This document shows, in pieces, positions 46,166 to 60,397 of a DNA stretch of 64,000 nt. Position numbers and translations under genes: made by a program. The notes beneath the pieces are model-generated. The model saw nothing but the letters and a program-made list of their open reading frames with translations. It was not told the DNA's origin and did no database searches. How positions within the stretch are numbered: the first letter of the stretch is position 1; each line of letters opens with the position of its first letter. Source of the stretch: Caryophanales bacterium (lineage in GTDB: Bacteria > Bacillota > Bacilli > CAJFEE01); NCBI GenBank assembly GCA_029256085.1, contig JAQSYP010000009.1, positions 1 through 64,000 of the forward strand, given 5' to 3'.

Positions 46166-46456
46166 TTAAACACCTTCAAAAATTTCGATTTCTTTGCTAT
46201 CAGCAGTTAAAGTTATTACAGCTTTACGACGACGAGGAGTAAAACCTGCATGGCGTCCCATTCTCTTGAACTTACCTTTGTAGTTCATAACGTTAACTTT
46301 TGATACTGTAACTCCGAAAATTTTCTCAATAGCGTCTTTTACTTCAGTTTTGTTAGCTTTATATTCTACTTCAAAAGTATATTTTCTTTCAGACATTTGT
46401 GCCATTGAACGTTCAGTAATTAGTGGACGTTTAATGATATCGCGAGGATCCTTCAT
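46166..46456 (-). CDS. rplW: Ribosomal protein L23
   Basis: 96 residues, docking site for trigger factor and SRP at the tunnel exit. [20 protein letters not shown] start. Its ATG overlaps the rplD stop by one base. Confidence 0.98.
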   Translation of the reverse strand: MKDPRDIIKRPLITERSMAQMSERKYTFEVEYKANKTEVKDAIEKIFGVTVSKVNVMNYKGKFKRMGRHAGFTPRRRKAVITLTADSKEIEIFEGV

Positions 46457-47079
46457 TATGCAAGCACCTCCTCTATTTTCTCAACAGCACCCTTAGTAAT
46501 GATTAACTTATCGTGGTGTGCTAAATCTAAAACGTTCACAGCTTCTGCATTTAATACAGTAACTCCAGGAATGTTACGAGCTGATAATTCTACCATTTCG
46601 TTAGCATCAGTAGTTACGATTAAAGCTTTACGCTCAACATTTAAACCGCTTAATACTTTAACCATTTCCTTAGTTTTAGGTGCATTTAGTGTTAATTCAT
46701 CTAATACTAAGATTTCGTCAGCTTGAACTTTGCTAGATAAAGCAGACTTAAGTGCAAGTTTACGAACTTTTTTATTTAATTTATATGAGTATGAACGAGG
46801 TGTTGGTCCGAATACGATACCACCGCCACGCCATTGTGGAGAACGGATAGATCCTTGACGAGCACGCCCAGTTCCTTTTTGTTTCCATGGTTTACGTCCG
46901 CCACCACGCACTTCAGAACGACCTTTAACTTTATGTGTTCCTTGGCGTAAAGTAGCACGTTGCATAATAATTGCATCAAATAGTACCGCTTGGTTCGGCT
47001 CGATACCAAAAACAGCATCATTTAGTTCGATTTCACCGATCGAAGCACCAGTTTGATTATATAAAGTAACTTTTGCCAC
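46456..47079 (-). CDS. rplD: Ribosomal protein L4
   Basis: 207 residues. The tunnel loop [20 protein letters not shown] and [19 protein letters not shown] are intact (wild-type at the usual macrolide sites, as far as sequence shows). In E. coli L4 represses its own operon; in Bacilli this is not established. Confidence 0.98.
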   Translation of the reverse strand: MAKVTLYNQTGASIGEIELNDAVFGIEPNQAVLFDAIIMQRATLRQGTHKVKGRSEVRGGGRKPWKQKGTGRARQGSIRSPQWRGGGIVFGPTPRSYSYKLNKKVRKLALKSALSSKVQADEILVLDELTLNAPKTKEMVKVLSGLNVERKALIVTTDANEMVELSARNIPGVTVLNAEAVNVLDLAHHDKLIITKGAVEKIEEVLA

Positions 47080-47101
47080 TGTATTTCCTCCTTTCTACCA
47101 A

Positions 47102-47731
47102 TTATTTAGACTTAACAGCACTACGAACCATAACAAGTGATTTTTTAGCACCCGGTACGTTACCTTTGATTAGAAGTAAGTTCTTCTCAACATCAACTTT
47201 AACGATAGCTAAGTTCTGTACTGTAATTCTTGTTCCGCCCATTTGTCCAGCAAGTTTCTTTCCTTTGAAAACTCTGTTTGGAGCAACAGGACCCATTGAA
47301 CCTGGACGACGGTGATAACGAGATCCGTGAGCCATTGGTCCGCGAGATTGTCCGTGGCGCTTAATTACACCTTGGAAACCTTTACCTTTTGATGTTCCTG
47401 TTACGTCTACTAAATCGCCTTCAGCGAAAATATCAACCTTGACTTCTTGACCTACTTCGTAGCCAGTTACTTCAGCACTACGAATTTCTCTAACGAAGCG
47501 CTTAGGTGTTGTGCTTGCCTTTGCAACGTGTCCTTTTTCTGGCTTGTTTGAAAGCTTTTCACGCTTGTCATCAAAACCTATTTGGATCGCTTCATATCCA
47601 TCAGTTTCAACTGATTTCTTTTGAAGTACTACGTTTGGAGCAGCCTCAACAACAGTTACTGGGATTAAATCCCCATTTTCAGCAAAGATTTGAGTCATTC
47701 CAATCTTTCTACCTAAGATTCCTTTGGTCAT
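47102..47731 (-). CDS. rplC: Ribosomal protein L3
   Basis: 209 residues; [20 protein letters not shown] start, [20 protein letters not shown] with the loop reaching the peptidyl-transferase centre. 23 bp before rplD. Confidence 0.98.
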   Translation of the reverse strand: MTKGILGRKIGMTQIFAENGDLIPVTVVEAAPNVVLQKKSVETDGYEAIQIGFDDKREKLSNKPEKGHVAKASTTPKRFVREIRSAEVTGYEVGQEVKVDIFAEGDLVDVTGTSKGKGFQGVIKRHGQSRGPMAHGSRYHRRPGSMGPVAPNRVFKGKKLAGQMGGTRITVQNLAIVKVDVEKNLLLIKGNVPGAKKSLVMVRSAVKSK

Positions 47732-47762
47732 AAGTCACACCTCCTATAAATATACATTAGTA

Positions 47763-48197
<435 letters not shown>

Positions 48198-48202
48198 TTA
48201 AT

Positions 48203-48231
48203 ATTATATTACTTGTAGCTTTTAATTGCAA
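48203..48231 (-). promoter_or_regulatory. S10 operon promoter
   Basis: On the minus strand TTGCAA (48226-48231), 17-bp spacer, TATAAT (48203-48208). It lies upstream of the S10 leader and downstream of the tuf terminator, so it drives rpsJ through the spc/alpha genes. Confidence 0.8.
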
Positions 48232-48337
48232 GACAAATTATGAAATATCTAAAGCACACTTTTAAAATTATACATAAAAGTTAATTCCATTTCAATTAAA
48301 TAATAAAAAAATATTTTTTGTATTAATTTCCATATAA

Positions 48338-48365
48338 AAAAGGTTGGGTATATTCCCAACCTTTT
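48338..48365 (-). terminator. Terminator after tuf
   Basis: Perfect 11-bp stem AAAAGGTTGGG/CCCAACCTTTT with a 6-nt loop, directly after the tuf stop. It separates the str operon from the S10 operon. Confidence 0.92.
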
Positions 48366-48378
48366 AATGTGTTATAGA

Positions 48379-49566
48379 CTATTCAAGAATTGTAGTTACA
48401 ACACCTGAACCAACTGTACGTCCACCTTCGCGGATTGAGAACTTTGTTTGTTCTTCAACAGCGATTGGAGCGATTAGTTCAACTACCATTTCTGTGTTGT
48501 CGCCAGGCATTACCATTTCTACGCCTTCTGGTAATTGGATGATTCCAGTTACGTCAGTAGTACGGAAATAGAATTGAGGACGGTAGTTACCGAAGAATGG
48601 AGTATGACGTCCACCTTCTTCTTTAGATAAAACGTAAACTTCAGCTTTGAACTTTACGTGAGATTTAACTGAACCTGGCTTTGCAAGAACTTGTCCACGT
48701 TGGATATCGTCACGAGCAACCCCACGAAGTAGAGCACCGATGTTGTCTCCAGCTTCTGCTTGGTCTAGTAATTTACGGAACATTTCTACTCCAGTTACAG
48801 TAGTAGATTTGTTTTCTTCTTGTAAACCGATGATTTCAACAACATCACCAACTTTAACGATTCCACGCTCAACACGTCCAGTAGCAACTGTACCACGACC
48901 TGTGATTGAGAATACGTCTTCGATTGGCATTAAGAATGGCTTGTCAGTTTGACGAGCTGGTGTTGGGATGTAAGTATCAACTTGCTCCATTAATTCATGG
49001 ATTTTTGCTTCCCAAGCAGCATCTCCTTCAAGAGCCTTAAGAGCAGAACCTTTGATTACAGGTACATCGTCTCCAGGGAAGTCGTAATCAGATAATAAAT
49101 CACGGATTTCCATTTCAACTAATTCTAATAATTCTTCATCGTCAACCATGTCACACTTGTTCATGAATACTACGATGTAAGGCACACCAACTTGGCGTGA
49201 TAAAAGAATGTGCTCACGAGTTTGAGGCATTGGACCATCAGCAGCAGATACTACTAAGATTCCTCCGTCCATTTGTGCAGCACCAGTGATCATGTTTTTA
49301 ACATAGTCAGCATGTCCTGGGCAGTCAACGTGTGCATAATGACGAGATTCAGTTTCGTACTCAACGTGAGCAGTTGAAATCGTGATTCCACGCTCTCTTT
49401 CTTCAGGAGCTCCATCGATTTGATCGTATGCACGAGCTTCTGCTTTACCTTCTTTTGCTAATACAGTTGTAATTGCAGCTGTTAATGTAGTTTTACCGTG
49501 GTCAACGTGGCCAATTGTACCGATGTTAACATGCGGCTTTACACGTTCGAATTTAGCTTTTGCCAT
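48379..49566 (-). CDS. tuf: Elongation factor Tu
   Basis: A 395-residue GTPase delivering aminoacyl-tRNA. G1 GHVDHGKT, G3 DCPGHAD, G4 NKCDMVD and the domain 2-3 sequence [19 protein letters not shown] are intact. A 125-bp spacer after fusA contains GGAAGCAA/TTGCTTCC (about 49620-49645) and a possible promoter. Confidence 0.99.
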   Translation of the reverse strand: MAKAKFERVKPHVNIGTIGHVDHGKTTLTAAITTVLAKEGKAEARAYDQIDGAPEERERGITISTAHVEYETESRHYAHVDCPGHADYVKNMITGAAQMDGGILVVSAADGPMPQTREHILLSRQVGVPYIVVFMNKCDMVDDEELLELVEMEIRDLLSDYDFPGDDVPVIKGSALKALEGDAAWEAKIHELMEQVDTYIPTPARQTDKPFLMPIEDVFSITGRGTVATGRVERGIVKVGDVVEIIGLQEENKSTTVTGVEMFRKLLDQAEAGDNIGALLRGVARDDIQRGQVLAKPGSVKSHVKFKAEVYVLSKEEGGRHTPFFGNYRPQFYFRTTDVTGIIQLPEGVEMVMPGDNTEMVVELIAPIAVEEQTKFSIREGGRTVGSGVVTTILE

Positions 49567-49691
49567 TTCGAAATTCCTCCTTGATATTTGGTAAGTATTT
49601 TTTTTAAGTATATTAGTCTAGGAAGCAAGTCAAATGAATTGCTTCCTTAGATTACATAAATAGTTATACTTTAATTTTAAGCGAAAATCAA

Positions 49692-51770
49692 TTACTCGCC
49701 TTTATTCTTTTTAATGATTTCTTCAGAAATTGATTTTGGAACTTCTTCATAGTGATCAAAGTGCATTGTGAATACTCCGCGACCTTGCGTACTTGAACGA
49801 AGTGAAGTAGCATATCCAAACATTTCAGAAAGCGGAACCATTGAACGAACAACTTGAGCATTACCACGAGCTTCCATACCTTCTACACGTCCACGACGAG
49901 CAGTAATACCACCCATGATATCTCCTAAATATTCTTCAGGAATTACAACTTCTACTCTCATAACCGGTTCAAGAATAACTGGCTTACACTTAGAAGCTGC
50001 ATTTTTTAGTGCCATTGATGCTGCAATTTTGAACGCCATTTCAGACGAGTCAACATCATGGTAAGATCCATCGAATAATCTAGCTTTTACGTCAACTAAT
50101 GGGAATCCAGCAAGTACCCCTCTATCTAATGCATCTTCAAGACCAGCTTGTACAGCAGGAATATATTCACGAGGAACAACCCCACCTACGATGCCATTTT
50201 CGAATTCAAAGCCTTTACCTTCTTCATTTGGAGCGAATTCAATCCAAACATGACCGTATTGACCACGACCACCTGATTGACGAGCGAACTTACCTTCTAC
50301 TTGTGCAGATGCACGGAAAGTTTCACGGTAAGCAACTTGAGGAGCACCAACATTTGCTTCTACTTTGAACTCACGACGCATACGGTCAACGATGATATCA
50401 AGGTGTAATTCACCCATACCAGCGATGATAGTTTGTCCTGTTTCTTGATCAGTATGTGCACGGAATGTTGGATCTTCTTCTTGTAGCTTTTGTAGAGCTG
50501 TAGACATTTTGTCTTGGTCAGCTTTTGACTTAGGCTCTACAGAAAGTTGGATTACTGGCTCAGGGAATTGCATTGATTCTAAGATAACTAAGTTCTTATC
50601 ATCACATAATGTATCCCCAGTAGTAGTATCCTTTAAACCTACAGCAGCAGCAATGTCACCAGCATGTACGATCGAAATCTCTTGACGGCTATTTGCATGC
50701 ATTTGTAGGATACGACCGATACGCTCACGCTTACCTTTTGTTGAGTTTTGAACATAAGATCCAGCTTCAATTGTACCTGAGTACACGCGGAAGAATGTTA
50801 ATTTACCAACATAAGGGTCAGTCATAACTTTAAACGCTAGTGCAGAGAATGGAGCATTATCGTCTGCTTCACGTGTAGTTTCTTCTTCAGAGTTAGGATC
50901 AATACCTTTAATTGCTTCAACATCTACAGGAGATGGTAAGTAATCAACAGCAGCGTCTAACATTAATTGAACACCTTTGTTCTTGAATGCAGATCCACAA
51001 ACAACTGGGAAGAAGTTAACAGATAATGTAGCTTTACGGATAGCAGCTTTCAATTCTTCGATTGAAACATCTTCTCCTTCAAGATACTTCATCATTAATT
51101 CTTCATCATAGTCAGCTAGAGCTTCGATAAGTGTTCCACGAAGTTCCTCAGCTTGATCTTGATATTCTTCAGGAATCTCAATAGTTTCGATATCTGTTCC
51201 AAGGTCGTTTACATACTTATAACCCTTCATTTCAACGATATCAATAATGCCCCAGAATTGATCTTCGGCACCCATTGGTAATTGAATTGGATGAGCGTTA
51301 GCTTGTAAACGATCATGTAAAGTTTTCACTGAGTAAATGAAGTCCGCACCGATTTTATCCATTTTGTTAACGAATACGATACGAGGTACTCCGTAAGTTG
51401 TTGCTTGACGCCAAACTGTTTCTGTTTGTGGTTCAACACCTGATTGAGCATCAAGTACTGCTACCGCACCGTCAAGTACGCGTAGTGAACGTTCAACTTC
51501 AACTGTAAAGTCTACGTGTCCAGGTGTATCAATTATGTTGATACGGTTACCTTTCCATTGAGCAGTCGTTGCAGCTGATGTGATCGTGATTCCACGCTCT
51601 TGTTCTTGCTCCATCCAGTCCATTTGTGAAGCTCCTTCATGAGTTTCACCAATCTTATGGATACGGCCAGTGTAGTAAAGTATACGCTCAGTTGTTGTTG
51701 TTTTACCAGCATCAATATGAGCCATAATACCAATATTACGAGTTTTGTCTAAGGAGAACTCTCTTGCCAT
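49692..51770 (-). CDS. fusA: Elongation factor G
   Basis: 692 residues, five domains, drives translocation. G1 [28 protein letters not shown] and NKMDKIGAD; domain [17 protein letters not shown] and [12 protein letters not shown]. Standard length; fusidic-acid region unremarkable. Strong AGGAGAAAAAA upstream. Confidence 0.99.
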   Translation of the reverse strand: MAREFSLDKTRNIGIMAHIDAGKTTTTERILYYTGRIHKIGETHEGASQMDWMEQEQERGITITSAATTAQWKGNRINIIDTPGHVDFTVEVERSLRVLDGAVAVLDAQSGVEPQTETVWRQATTYGVPRIVFVNKMDKIGADFIYSVKTLHDRLQANAHPIQLPMGAEDQFWGIIDIVEMKGYKYVNDLGTDIETIEIPEEYQDQAEELRGTLIEALADYDEELMMKYLEGEDVSIEELKAAIRKATLSVNFFPVVCGSAFKNKGVQLMLDAAVDYLPSPVDVEAIKGIDPNSEEETTREADDNAPFSALAFKVMTDPYVGKLTFFRVYSGTIEAGSYVQNSTKGKRERIGRILQMHANSRQEISIVHAGDIAAAVGLKDTTTGDTLCDDKNLVILESMQFPEPVIQLSVEPKSKADQDKMSTALQKLQEEDPTFRAHTDQETGQTIIAGMGELHLDIIVDRMRREFKVEANVGAPQVAYRETFRASAQVEGKFARQSGGRGQYGHVWIEFAPNEEGKGFEFENGIVGGVVPREYIPAVQAGLEDALDRGVLAGFPLVDVKARLFDGSYHDVDSSEMAFKIAASMALKNAASKCKPVILEPVMRVEVVIPEEYLGDIMGGITARRGRVEGMEARGNAQVVRSMVPLSEMFGYATSLRSSTQGRGVFTMHFDHYEEVPKSISEEIIKKNKGE

Positions 51771-51818
51771 ATGGTCTTTTTTCTCCTTCCTATTTAGGAA
51801 TTTATTGTTATTTTGATT

Positions 51819-52289
51819 CTACCAACGGTAGTGAGCAAACGCTTTGTTAGCTTCAGCCATTTTGTGAGTATCTTCACGCTTCTTAACAGATGCACCAGCA
51901 CCGTTAGCAGCATCAAGAATTTCATTAGCTAAACGTTGTTCCATAGTTTTTTCTCCACGAAGACGTGAATAGTTAACTAACCAACGTAAGCCTAATGTTG
52001 TTCTACGGTCAGGACGAACTTCTACAGGAACTTGATAGTTTGCACCACCAACACGGCGAGCTTTAACTTCAAGTACTGGCATGATGTTCTTGATAGCAGC
52101 TTCAAAAACTTCCATCGGATCCTTACCTGAACGTTCTTGGATTATGTTAAATGCATTATAAATGATAGTTTGAGATTTCCCTCTCTTACCATCTAACATT
52201 AACTTGTTGATTAAGCGAGAAACAAGCTTTGAATTGTAAATCGGATCTGGTAAAACGTCTCTTTTTGTAACAGGTCCTTTACGAGGCAT
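51819..52289 (-). CDS. rpsG: Ribosomal protein S7
   Basis: 156 residues, initiates assembly of the 30S head. [21 protein letters not shown] start, [24 protein letters not shown] core. 37 bp after rpsL. Confidence 0.98.
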   Translation of the reverse strand: MPRKGPVTKRDVLPDPIYNSKLVSRLINKLMLDGKRGKSQTIIYNAFNIIQERSGKDPMEVFEAAIKNIMPVLEVKARRVGGANYQVPVEVRPDRRTTLGLRWLVNYSRLRGEKTMEQRLANEILDAANGAGASVKKREDTHKMAEANKAFAHYRW

Positions 52290-52325
52290 ATTGTTTCCTC
52301 CTTTCAGTAATTGTTTAGGTGTCTA

Positions 52326-52748
52326 TTATTTTTTTGCAGCTTTAGGTCTCTTAGCACCGTATTTAGAACGACTTTGCATACGGTTGTTAACACCAGAAGT
52401 ATCTAGTGCACCACGTACGATGTGATAACGTACCCCTGGTAAGTCCTTTACACGTCCACCGCGAATTAAAACTACGCTGTGCTCTTGTAAATTGTGACCA
52501 ATACCTGGGATATAAGCTGTTACTTCAATACCATTTGTTAAACGTACACGAGCATACTTACGTAATGCTGAGTTCGGCTTCTTTGGCGTCATTGTACCTA
52601 CACGAGTACAAACTCCACGCTTTTGAGGAGAAGAAACATCAGTTTGAGATTTCTTGAAGCTGTTATAGCCTTTGTTTAATGCTGGTGATTTAGATTTCCA
52701 TACTTTTGAAATACGTCCACTTCTTACTAATTGGTTAATAGTAGGCAT
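52326..52748 (-). CDS. rpsL: Ribosomal protein S12
   Basis: 140 residues, decoding-centre protein. [18 protein letters not shown] and [17 protein letters not shown] keep the lysines whose mutation gives streptomycin resistance, so a sensitive genotype is expected. Preceded by an ACCAC/GTGGT hairpin and a strong terminator-like stem. Confidence 0.98.
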   Translation of the reverse strand: MPTINQLVRSGRISKVWKSKSPALNKGYNSFKKSQTDVSSPQKRGVCTRVGTMTPKKPNSALRKYARVRLTNGIEVTAYIPGIGHNLQEHSVVLIRGGRVKDLPGVRYHIVRGALDTSGVNNRMQSRSKYGAKRPKAAKK

Positions 52749-52816
52749 TATTTATCCTCCCTTCACACTTTTCTATGACCACACATCCAGGTGGTTCATT
52801 TTTTAGCAAAAACAAA

Positions 52817-52852
52817 GTTTTTGCAGGAAGGGTAACCCCTTCTTGCAAAAAC
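52817..52852 (-). terminator. Terminator/attenuator between rplGB and rpsL
   Basis: A 16-bp stem with one mismatch (GTTTTTGCA-GAAGGG with CCCTTC-TGCAAAAAC), 4-nt loop, then TTTGTTTTT on the minus strand. It can limit readthrough from rpoB-rpoC-rplGB into the str operon. Confidence 0.75.
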
Positions 52853-52856
52853 GTTT

Positions 52857-53105
52857 TTAGTTAATGATTCCAACACTAGCTGCACCAACACTGATTCCAC
52901 AATTAAGACCAAGCTTCTTCATAGAATCTACTTCAATAATTGGTATACCGTTTTTTTCAGCAGTAGATTTAATCTCTCCGATCAAATCATGCCTTGCATC
53001 ATTGGCTATTACAACAATTTTAACAGTATTATGTTGTACTGCTCTTAAAGTTTGTTTTATACCAATTACTCTATCGGTTGCATTCGCTACTTTTTCATAA
53101 GACAT
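52857..53105 (-). CDS. rplGB: L7Ae/L30e-family K-turn-binding protein (YbxF)
   Basis: 82 residues of the L7Ae/L30e fold: MSYEKVANATDRVIGIKQTL, VKIVVIANDA and GISVGAASVGI. B. subtilis YbxF binds kink-turn RNAs and associates with ribosomes. Its position between rpoC and rpsL is conserved in Bacillus. Confidence 0.93.
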   Translation of the reverse strand: MSYEKVANATDRVIGIKQTLRAVQHNTVKIVVIANDARHDLIGEIKSTAEKNGIPIIEVDSMKKLGLNCGISVGAASVGIIN

Positions 53106-53154
53106 TTAAATATCCTCCAAAGTATACGCTGTAATGTTGTCAAACACAAAGATT

Positions 53155-53184
53155 ATAATATCATTTTGGCGATTCTGTTGTCAA
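53155..53184 (-). promoter_or_regulatory. Promoter upstream of rplGB
   Basis: On the minus strand TTGACA (53179-53184), 18-bp spacer, TATTAT (53155-53160), within the 100-bp gap after rpoC. It gives rplGB and, by readthrough, the str genes an independent start. Confidence 0.7.
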
Positions 53185-53204
53185 TAGTTTTTAATTATTA
53201 AATT

Positions 53205-56200
53205 CTATTGCTCTACTAGTACATCCTCTTCTGAAAAACTCTCAGTTTTATTTTTTTCAACTAGATTAATTTTTCTGTAACGAGTCATACCAGTTCCTGC
53301 AGGTACTAATTTACCAATTATTACGTTCTCTTTAAGGCCAAGAAGCTCATCACGCTTACCTTTAATCGCAGCATCAGTAAGAACTCTTGTAGTTTCTTGG
53401 AATGATGCAGCTGATAAGAATGAGTCTGTTTCAAGTGATGCCTTAGTAATCCCTAATAGAATTGGTCGACCTGTAGCTGGTGTTCTACCTTCAAGAAGTA
53501 CCTTCTCATTTGCTTCAGTGAACTGATGAACATCAAGTAGTGTGCCTGGTAAAACATCTGTTTCACCCGCATCCATAACTCGAACCTTACGAAGCATTTG
53601 GCGGACCATTACCTCGATATGCTTATCACCAATTTCTACACCTTGCATACGATATACTCTTTGTACTTCTCTTAAAAGATATTCTTGAACAGCATATATA
53701 TTTTTTACTTTTAATAGTTGCTTAGGGTCGATTGAACCTTCTGTTAATACTTCACCAGGTTCAACAACTTGCCCTTTAGTAACTTTTAATCTAAATCCAT
53801 ATGGTATAGGATAAACTTTTGTCTCAACTTCACCTGTTACAATAATCTCCTGCTTTTCGTTACTTTCTGGGAATGAAATTACTCCACTGATTTCTGAAAT
53901 AAGCGCCTGACGCTTAGGATTTCTTGCTTCAAATAATTCTTGAATACGTGGTAAACCTTGTGTAATATCGTCCCCAGCAACCCCACCTGTGTGGAAAGTA
54001 CGCATCGTTAACTGCGTTCCTGGTTCTCCGATTGATTGCGCAGCGATTATACCAACCGCTTCACCTACTTCAACCTCTGATCCAGTTGCTAAGTTTCTAC
54101 CATAACACTTCTTACATACTCCGTATCTAGCATTACATGTAAACGCTGATCTAATGTTTACTTCTTCTATGCCTGAATCTACTATTATTTTAGCAGTATC
54201 TTCATGGATTAAATCATTTTCAGCTACAATTATTTCATCTGTCTCTGGATGTTTAATTGATTTTCTAGCATATCTACCAATAAGTCGATCTGCTAGTGGT
54301 TCAATAACTTCCGTTCCATCCATAATTGCACTAACTTTAAGTCCTTTATCAGTTCCACAGTCATCTTCTCTTACGATTACATCTTGTGCAACGTCGACTA
54401 GACGACGAGTAAGATAACCTGAATCGGCTGTCTTAAGTGCTGTATCAGCAAGACCTTTACGAGCACCGTGTGTAGAGATAAAGTATTCTAGTACTGTTAA
54501 ACCTTCACGGAATGAAGATTTGATCGGTAACTCGATAATACGACCAGCCGGGTTGGCCATTAGACCACGCATACCAGCTAATTGCGTAAAGTTTGATGCG
54601 TTACCACGCGCTCCAGAATCACTCATCATGAAGATCGGATTACGTCTATCGAGGGTTGCCATTAATTTTCCTTGAATAACGTCTTTAACGTCACTCCAGA
54701 TTTTTATGACACGATCGTAACGTTCTTCTTCAGTAATTAAACCTCTTCTGAATTGCTTTATTACTGTATCAACCTTTTCTTGTGCTTCTTTTAATAATAC
54801 TTCTTTTTCAGCTAATACTATGATGTCAGACACACCAACTGTTATACCAGCTTTTGTAGAGTATTTAAATCCTAAATCTTTCATTCGATCTAGCATTTTC
54901 GATGTTTCAGTTATCTTAAAGCGTTTGAACACTTCTGCGATAATATTTCCAAGAATCTTTTTCTTGAAAGGTGAGATTTCTTCTCTGCCTTCAATTTCCT
55001 TCTTAACGTCAGAACCTTTTTCTAAGAAATACTTTACAGGTGTTTCCTTTTCAAGGTTATACTGTGTTGGTTCGTTAATAAACGGGAATGATTTTGGTAA
55101 TATTTCATTAAATATAATTTTACCAACCGTTGTGATTAGTAGCATGTTATTTTGTTTTTCAGTAAATGTTACATTATTTAGAGAACCTGCATATACTGCG
55201 ATTCTAGTATGAAGATGTACGTATCCATTGCTATACGCAATTAAGGCTTCGTTTGCATCCTTGAATACCATACCCTCGCCAATAGCACCAGGTCTCTCCA
55301 TCGTTAAGTAATAGTTTCCTAATACCATATCTTGAGAAGGTGTAACAACCGGCTTTCCATCTTTAGGGTTAAGGATATTCTGAGCAGCTAGCATTAATAA
55401 TCTCGCCTCAGCTTGAGCCTCAGCAGATAACGGAACGTGAACCGCCATTTGGTCACCATCGAAGTCAGCGTTATAAGCTGTACATACTAATGGATGTAGA
55501 CGAATTGCTCTTCCTTCAACTAGAGTAGGTTCGAATGCTTGAATACCTAATCTGTGTAGAGTAGGGGCACGATTTAACAATACAGGGTGTTCACGGATAA
55601 CTGATTCTAATACATCCCAAACGTCAGGATGGACTCTCTCAATTTTACGTTTTGCACTCTTAATATTGTGTGCGTATCCTCTTTCTACTAGTTCCTTCAT
55701 AACAAACGGCTTAAATAATTCAAGTGCCATTTCTTTTGGTAATCCACATTGATACATCTTAAGGTTTGGTCCTACTACGATAACCGAACGTCCAGAGTAA
55801 TCAACACGTTTTCCTAATAAGTTTTGACGGAAACGACCTTGTTTACCTTTTAACATATGAGATAAAGATTTTAATGGTCTGTTTCCAGGACCCGTTACAG
55901 GTCTTCCTCTTCTACCGTTATCTATTAGAGCATCCACAGCTTCTTGAAGCATACGTTTCTCATTTTGAACGATAATATTCGGAGCACCTAAGTCTAATAA
56001 TCTTTTTAAACGATTATTTCTATTAATAACACGTCTATACAGATCATTTAGGTCAGATGTTGCAAAACGGCCACCATCTAATTGAACCATCGGTCTTAAT
56101 TCTGGTGGAATTACCGGAAGAACATCTAAAATCATCCAATCAGGATTATTTCCAGAGTTTCTAAACGCCTCTAACACTTCAAGTCGTTTAATAGCACGTG

Positions 56201-56810
56201 TTCTTCTTTGACCTTGAGCTGTCTTTAACTCTTCTTTTAACACGCCAACTTCCTTCTCGGAGTCGATGTCTTGAAGAAGTCTTTTAACAGCTTCAGCTCC
56301 CATTCCAGCAGAAAACGAATTACCAAACTTTTCTTTAGCAGCTCGGTATTCTTTTTCTGATAGAAGTTGCTTCTTTTCATAAGTTGTATCGCCAGGTTCT
56401 ATAACTACATATGAAGCAAAGTAAATAATCTCTTCAAGGTTTCTCGGAGACATATCTAATACAAGGCCCATTCTAGAAGGGATACCTTTAAAGTACCAGA
56501 TGTGAGAAACTGGGGCAGCAAGTTCAATATGCCCCATACGCTCACGTCTTACTTTTGCTTTAGTAACCTCAACGCCACAACGATCACAAACTACACCTTT
56601 ATAGCGTACACGTTTGTATTTACCACAATGACATTCCCAGTCCTTAGTAGGTCCGAAAATCCTTTCGCAAAAAAGGCCGTCCTTTTCAGGTTTTAACGTT
56701 CTATAGTTAATCGTTTCTGGCTTCTTAACTTCCCCATAAGACCATTCTCTTATCTTATCTGGAGATGCTAATCCAATCTTCATGTACTCAAATTTATTTA
56801 CGTCTATCAA
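53205..56810 (-). CDS. rpoC: RNA polymerase beta' subunit
   Basis: 1201 residues. N-terminal zinc site CHCGKYKR...CDRCGVE, active-site NADFDGDQM (three Asp binding Mg2+), bridge-helix/trigger-loop region [23 protein letters not shown], second zinc site [13 protein letters not shown]. Length matches B. subtilis (about 1199). Lies 38 bp after rpoB. Confidence 0.99.
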   Translation of the reverse strand: MIDVNKFEYMKIGLASPDKIREWSYGEVKKPETINYRTLKPEKDGLFCERIFGPTKDWECHCGKYKRVRYKGVVCDRCGVEVTKAKVRRERMGHIELAAPVSHIWYFKGIPSRMGLVLDMSPRNLEEIIYFASYVVIEPGDTTYEKKQLLSEKEYRAAKEKFGNSFSAGMGAEAVKRLLQDIDSEKEVGVLKEELKTAQGQRRTRAIKRLEVLEAFRNSGNNPDWMILDVLPVIPPELRPMVQLDGGRFATSDLNDLYRRVINRNNRLKRLLDLGAPNIIVQNEKRMLQEAVDALIDNGRRGRPVTGPGNRPLKSLSHMLKGKQGRFRQNLLGKRVDYSGRSVIVVGPNLKMYQCGLPKEMALELFKPFVMKELVERGYAHNIKSAKRKIERVHPDVWDVLESVIREHPVLLNRAPTLHRLGIQAFEPTLVEGRAIRLHPLVCTAYNADFDGDQMAVHVPLSAEAQAEARLLMLAAQNILNPKDGKPVVTPSQDMVLGNYYLTMERPGAIGEGMVFKDANEALIAYSNGYVHLHTRIAVYAGSLNNVTFTEKQNNMLLITTVGKIIFNEILPKSFPFINEPTQYNLEKETPVKYFLEKGSDVKKEIEGREEISPFKKKILGNIIAEVFKRFKITETSKMLDRMKDLGFKYSTKAGITVGVSDIIVLAEKEVLLKEAQEKVDTVIKQFRRGLITEEERYDRVIKIWSDVKDVIQGKLMATLDRRNPIFMMSDSGARGNASNFTQLAGMRGLMANPAGRIIELPIKSSFREGLTVLEYFISTHGARKGLADTALKTADSGYLTRRLVDVAQDVIVREDDCGTDKGLKVSAIMDGTEVIEPLADRLIGRYARKSIKHPETDEIIVAENDLIHEDTAKIIVDSGIEEVNIRSAFTCNARYGVCKKCYGRNLATGSEVEVGEAVGIIAAQSIGEPGTQLTMRTFHTGGVAGDDITQGLPRIQELFEARNPKRQALISEISGVISFPESNEKQEIIVTGEVETKVYPIPYGFRLKVTKGQVVEPGEVLTEGSIDPKQLLKVKNIYAVQEYLLREVQRVYRMQGVEIGDKHIEVMVRQMLRKVRVMDAGETDVLPGTLLDVHQFTEANEKVLLEGRTPATGRPILLGITKASLETDSFLSAASFQETTRVLTDAAIKGKRDELLGLKENVIIGKLVPAGTGMTRYRKINLVEKNKTESFSEEDVLVEQ

Positions 56811-56848
56811 AGGGCTACCTCCCTTTCAAATGTAACGTTTACCCGATC

Positions 56849-59800
56849 TTATTCTTTAGTAAACTCGATATCTAAATTTAATCGATTAGCAGATTGATGG
56901 TCATCATCATCTTCTATATCGCGCATTTCTATTTCCTTGTCGTCAATAGATAACATCTTAACATCCATACCTAAACTTTGAAGCTCTTTCATTAATACTC
57001 TAAATGATTCTGGAACTCCTGGTTCTGGAACATTTTCGCCTTTAACAATCGCTTCATAAGTTTTAACACGGCCAACAACGTCATCCGATTTTACAGTCAG
57101 AATTTCTTGTAAAGTATAGGCAGCACCATAAGCTTCAAGTGCCCAAACCTCCATCTCTCCAAAACGTTGTCCACCAAATTGTGCTTTACCACCTAATGGT
57201 TGCTGTGTAACTAAAGAGTAAGGTCCGGTTGAACGTGCATGTAACTTATCGTCAACCATGTGTGCTAGCTTGATCATATACATAACACCAACAGATACAC
57301 GGTTATCGAAAGGTTCGCCTGTACGACCATCGAAAAGAACTGTCTTAGCATCACGTGCCATTCCTGCCTCTTCAATTGTTGACCATACATCTTCCTCACG
57401 AGCACCATCAAAAACTGGTGATGCAACATGAATGCCAAGTTTTCTTGCGGCCATACCAAGATGCAACTCAAGAACCTGACCGATATTCATACGTGATGGT
57501 ACCCCTAGTGGATTTAACATTATATCTACAGGTGTTCCATCAGGCAGATAAGGCATATCTTCTTCCGGAAGGATTCTAGAAATAACACCCTTGTTTCCGT
57601 GACGACCAGCCATCTTATCGCCTTCAGATATCTTACGTTTTTGAACAATATATACGCGAACAAGTTGGTTAACGCCAGGAGGCAATTCATCCCCATCTTC
57701 GCGGTTGAAAACTTTTACATCAAGAATTATTCCGCCACCGCCATTTGGTACTCTAAGCGAAGTATCACGAACTTCACGTGCTTTTTCCCCGAAAATAGCA
57801 TGTAATAGACGTTCTTCAGCAGTTAGTTCTGTTACACCTTTAGGCGTTACTTTCCCAACTAATAAATCACCATCTTTAACTTCTGCTCCGATGCGAATAA
57901 TTCCACGATCATCCAGATTACGTAGAGCATCTTCACCAACGTTTGGTATATCTCTAGTAATTTCTTCTGGTCCAAGTTTAGTGTCTCTAGCCTCAGATTC
58001 GTACTCTTCAATATGGATTGAAGTATATACATCATCCTTCACTAGACGTTCACTCATAATTATTGCATCCTCGTAGTTATAACCGTCCCATGTCATGAAG
58101 GCTACTAAAACGTTTCTTCCTAGTGCTAATTCACCCTTTTCCATTGATGGGCCATCTGCTAGGATTTCACCTTTAGTTACATAGTCACCTTCAGTAACGA
58201 TTGGTCTTTGGTTATAACACGTACCTTGGTTTGAACGTACGAATTTTAATAATCTATATGTGTCGATGTCACCTTTAACTTCGTTGCCATCAACAGTTGA
58301 AACTCTACGAACTTTAATTTGTTTCGCTTCAACTCTTTCAACAATACCGTCAAACTTACAGATAACTGCAGCTCCTGAGTCTTTACCAGACACATATTCC
58401 ATTCCAGTACCTACAGTTGGGGCTTCAGGCATCATTAAAGGCACAGCTTGTCGTTGCATGTTCGCTCCCATTAGGGCACGATTCGAGTCATCGTTCTCTA
58501 AGAAAGGAATACATGCAGTTGCAGCAGAAACTACTTGTTTAGGAGATACATCCATGTAGTCAACTCTATCTCTGTTAACTACTATGTTTTCACCACGGAA
58601 TCGAGCGATTATGTTATTTTCAATAAAACTTCCATCTTCCGCAAGTAGCATGTTCGCTTGAGCTACTACGTAATTATCTTCTTCATCAGCAGTTAAATAG
58701 TCGATTCTAGAAGTAACTCTACCCGTCTCCGGATCTACCTTTCGGTAAGGAGTTTCAATGAAACCGAATCTATTAACTTTTGCAAAAGATGATAAAGAGT
58801 TTATTAGTCCAATGTTTGGTCCTTCAGGAGTTTCAATCGGACACATACGGCCATAGTGAGAATAATGCACGTCACGTACTTCAAATCCAGCACGTTCACG
58901 CGTTAGACCACCTGGTCCTAAAGCAGATAATCTTCTTTTATGTGTTAACTCAGCAAGTGGATTCGTTTGATCCATGAACTGAGATAACTGTGAACTACCA
59001 AAGAACTCTTTAATAGATGCAATTACAGGTCTAATATTTATTAGTGCCTGTGGTGTAACTGCGTTAGTATCTTGGATAGACATTCTTTCACGTACTACTC
59101 TTTCCATACGAGATAACCCGATACGGAATTGATTCTGTAAAAGTTCTCCTACAGAACGAAGACGTCGATTTCCTAAGTGGTCGATATCATCTGTATCGCC
59201 AACGCGATGTAGCAAATTAAAGAAATAGCTTATCGAAGCAATAATATCAGCAGGTGTAATGTGCTTAACACTTACATCAATATTTGCATTTCCAATTACA
59301 GAAATGAACTTCTCTTCTTCACCTACATCTGTCGGTGCGAATATCTTAACACTTTGAAGACTTACATCTTCTTCAAGTACTCCACCAACTGGACGAACAG
59401 TCAAATGACCAACATTCTTCTCTATATATGGAAGAATTCTATCAAGTGTTCTACGATCTAATAGAGTACCTTCCTCAACTAGAACTTCTCCAGTTTCTGG
59501 ATCAACTAGTGTTTCGGCAATCTTTTGGTTAAATAATCTATTTTTTATATGAAGCTTTTTGTTGATTTTATATCTTCCTACATTCGCTAAGTCATAGCGC
59601 TTAGGATCAAAAAACCTAGAGAATAATAGACTCTTTGCATTCTCTGCAGTTGGCGGTTCACCAGGTCTAAGACGCTCATAGATTTCAATAAGTGCTCTTT
59701 CAGTATTTTCAGAGCTATCTTTTTCTAGAGTGTTGCGTAGGTACTGGTTCTCACCAATCAAATCTACTATTTCTTGATCTGTACTAAAACCTAAAGCTCT

Positions 59801-60397
59801 TAGTAAAACTGTTACGGGTAGTTTACGAGTACGGTCAATACGTACATAAACGATGTCTTTTGCATCTGTTTCGTACTCCAACCAAGCTCCGCGGTTAGGG
59901 ATAACTGTCGCTCCAAACCCACGCTTACCATTTTTGTCTATTTTTCCATTAAAATAAACACTAGGTGAACGAACAAGCTGCGATACAATTACACGCTCTG
60001 CACCATTAATAATGAAAGTACCTGTTTCAGTCATTAATGGGAAATCTCCCATGAAGACTTCTTGCTCTTTTACTTCTCCTGTTTCCTTGTTAATCAAACG
60101 AACCTTCACTCTTAGTGGAGCGGAGTATGTAACATCGCGTTCTTTTGATTCTTCAACAGAGTATTTTGGATCGCCAAGGCTGTAGTCTACGAATTCCAAT
60201 CTAAGGTTACCTGTGAAGTCTTCAATAGGAGAAATATCAATAAACATTTCTCTTAATCCTTCATCTAAGAACCATTGATAGGATGAGGTTTGAATTTCAA
60301 TCAAATTTGGTAATTCTAAAACCTCACTAATTCTTGCATAACTTCTGCGTTGGCGGTGTCGTCCATACTGAACTAACTTACCTGTCAATTCATTCAC
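56849..60397 (-). CDS. rpoB: RNA polymerase beta subunit
   Basis: 1182 residues, slightly shorter than B. subtilis mainly at the acidic C-terminal tail. The rifampicin-binding region [20 protein letters not shown] and [12 protein letters not shown] is wild type. [21 protein letters not shown] and [20 protein letters not shown] are intact. GAGGGG precedes the ATG at 60397. Confidence 0.99.
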   Translation of the reverse strand: MNELTGKLVQYGRHRQRRSYARISEVLELPNLIEIQTSSYQWFLDEGLREMFIDISPIEDFTGNLRLEFVDYSLGDPKYSVEESKERDVTYSAPLRVKVRLINKETGEVKEQEVFMGDFPLMTETGTFIINGAERVIVSQLVRSPSVYFNGKIDKNGKRGFGATVIPNRGAWLEYETDAKDIVYVRIDRTRKLPVTVLLRALGFSTDQEIVDLIGENQYLRNTLEKDSSENTERALIEIYERLRPGEPPTAENAKSLLFSRFFDPKRYDLANVGRYKINKKLHIKNRLFNQKIAETLVDPETGEVLVEEGTLLDRRTLDRILPYIEKNVGHLTVRPVGGVLEEDVSLQSVKIFAPTDVGEEEKFISVIGNANIDVSVKHITPADIIASISYFFNLLHRVGDTDDIDHLGNRRLRSVGELLQNQFRIGLSRMERVVRERMSIQDTNAVTPQALINIRPVIASIKEFFGSSQLSQFMDQTNPLAELTHKRRLSALGPGGLTRERAGFEVRDVHYSHYGRMCPIETPEGPNIGLINSLSSFAKVNRFGFIETPYRKVDPETGRVTSRIDYLTADEEDNYVVAQANMLLAEDGSFIENNIIARFRGENIVVNRDRVDYMDVSPKQVVSAATACIPFLENDDSNRALMGANMQRQAVPLMMPEAPTVGTGMEYVSGKDSGAAVICKFDGIVERVEAKQIKVRRVSTVDGNEVKGDIDTYRLLKFVRSNQGTCYNQRPIVTEGDYVTKGEILADGPSMEKGELALGRNVLVAFMTWDGYNYEDAIIMSERLVKDDVYTSIHIEEYESEARDTKLGPEEITRDIPNVGEDALRNLDDRGIIRIGAEVKDGDLLVGKVTPKGVTELTAEERLLHAIFGEKAREVRDTSLRVPNGGGGIILDVKVFNREDGDELPPGVNQLVRVYIVQKRKISEGDKMAGRHGNKGVISRILPEEDMPYLPDGTPVDIMLNPLGVPSRMNIGQVLELHLGMAARKLGIHVASPVFDGAREEDVWSTIEEAGMARDAKTVLFDGRTGEPFDNRVSVGVMYMIKLAHMVDDKLHARSTGPYSLVTQQPLGGKAQFGGQRFGEMEVWALEAYGAAYTLQEILTVKSDDVVGRVKTYEAIVKGENVPEPGVPESFRVLMKELQSLGMDVKMLSIDDKEIEMRDIEDDDDHQSANRLNLDIEFTKE

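Noticed and set aside
58980-59010. Rifampicin-resistance change in rpoB
   Set aside because: The resistance-determining region reads as wild type.
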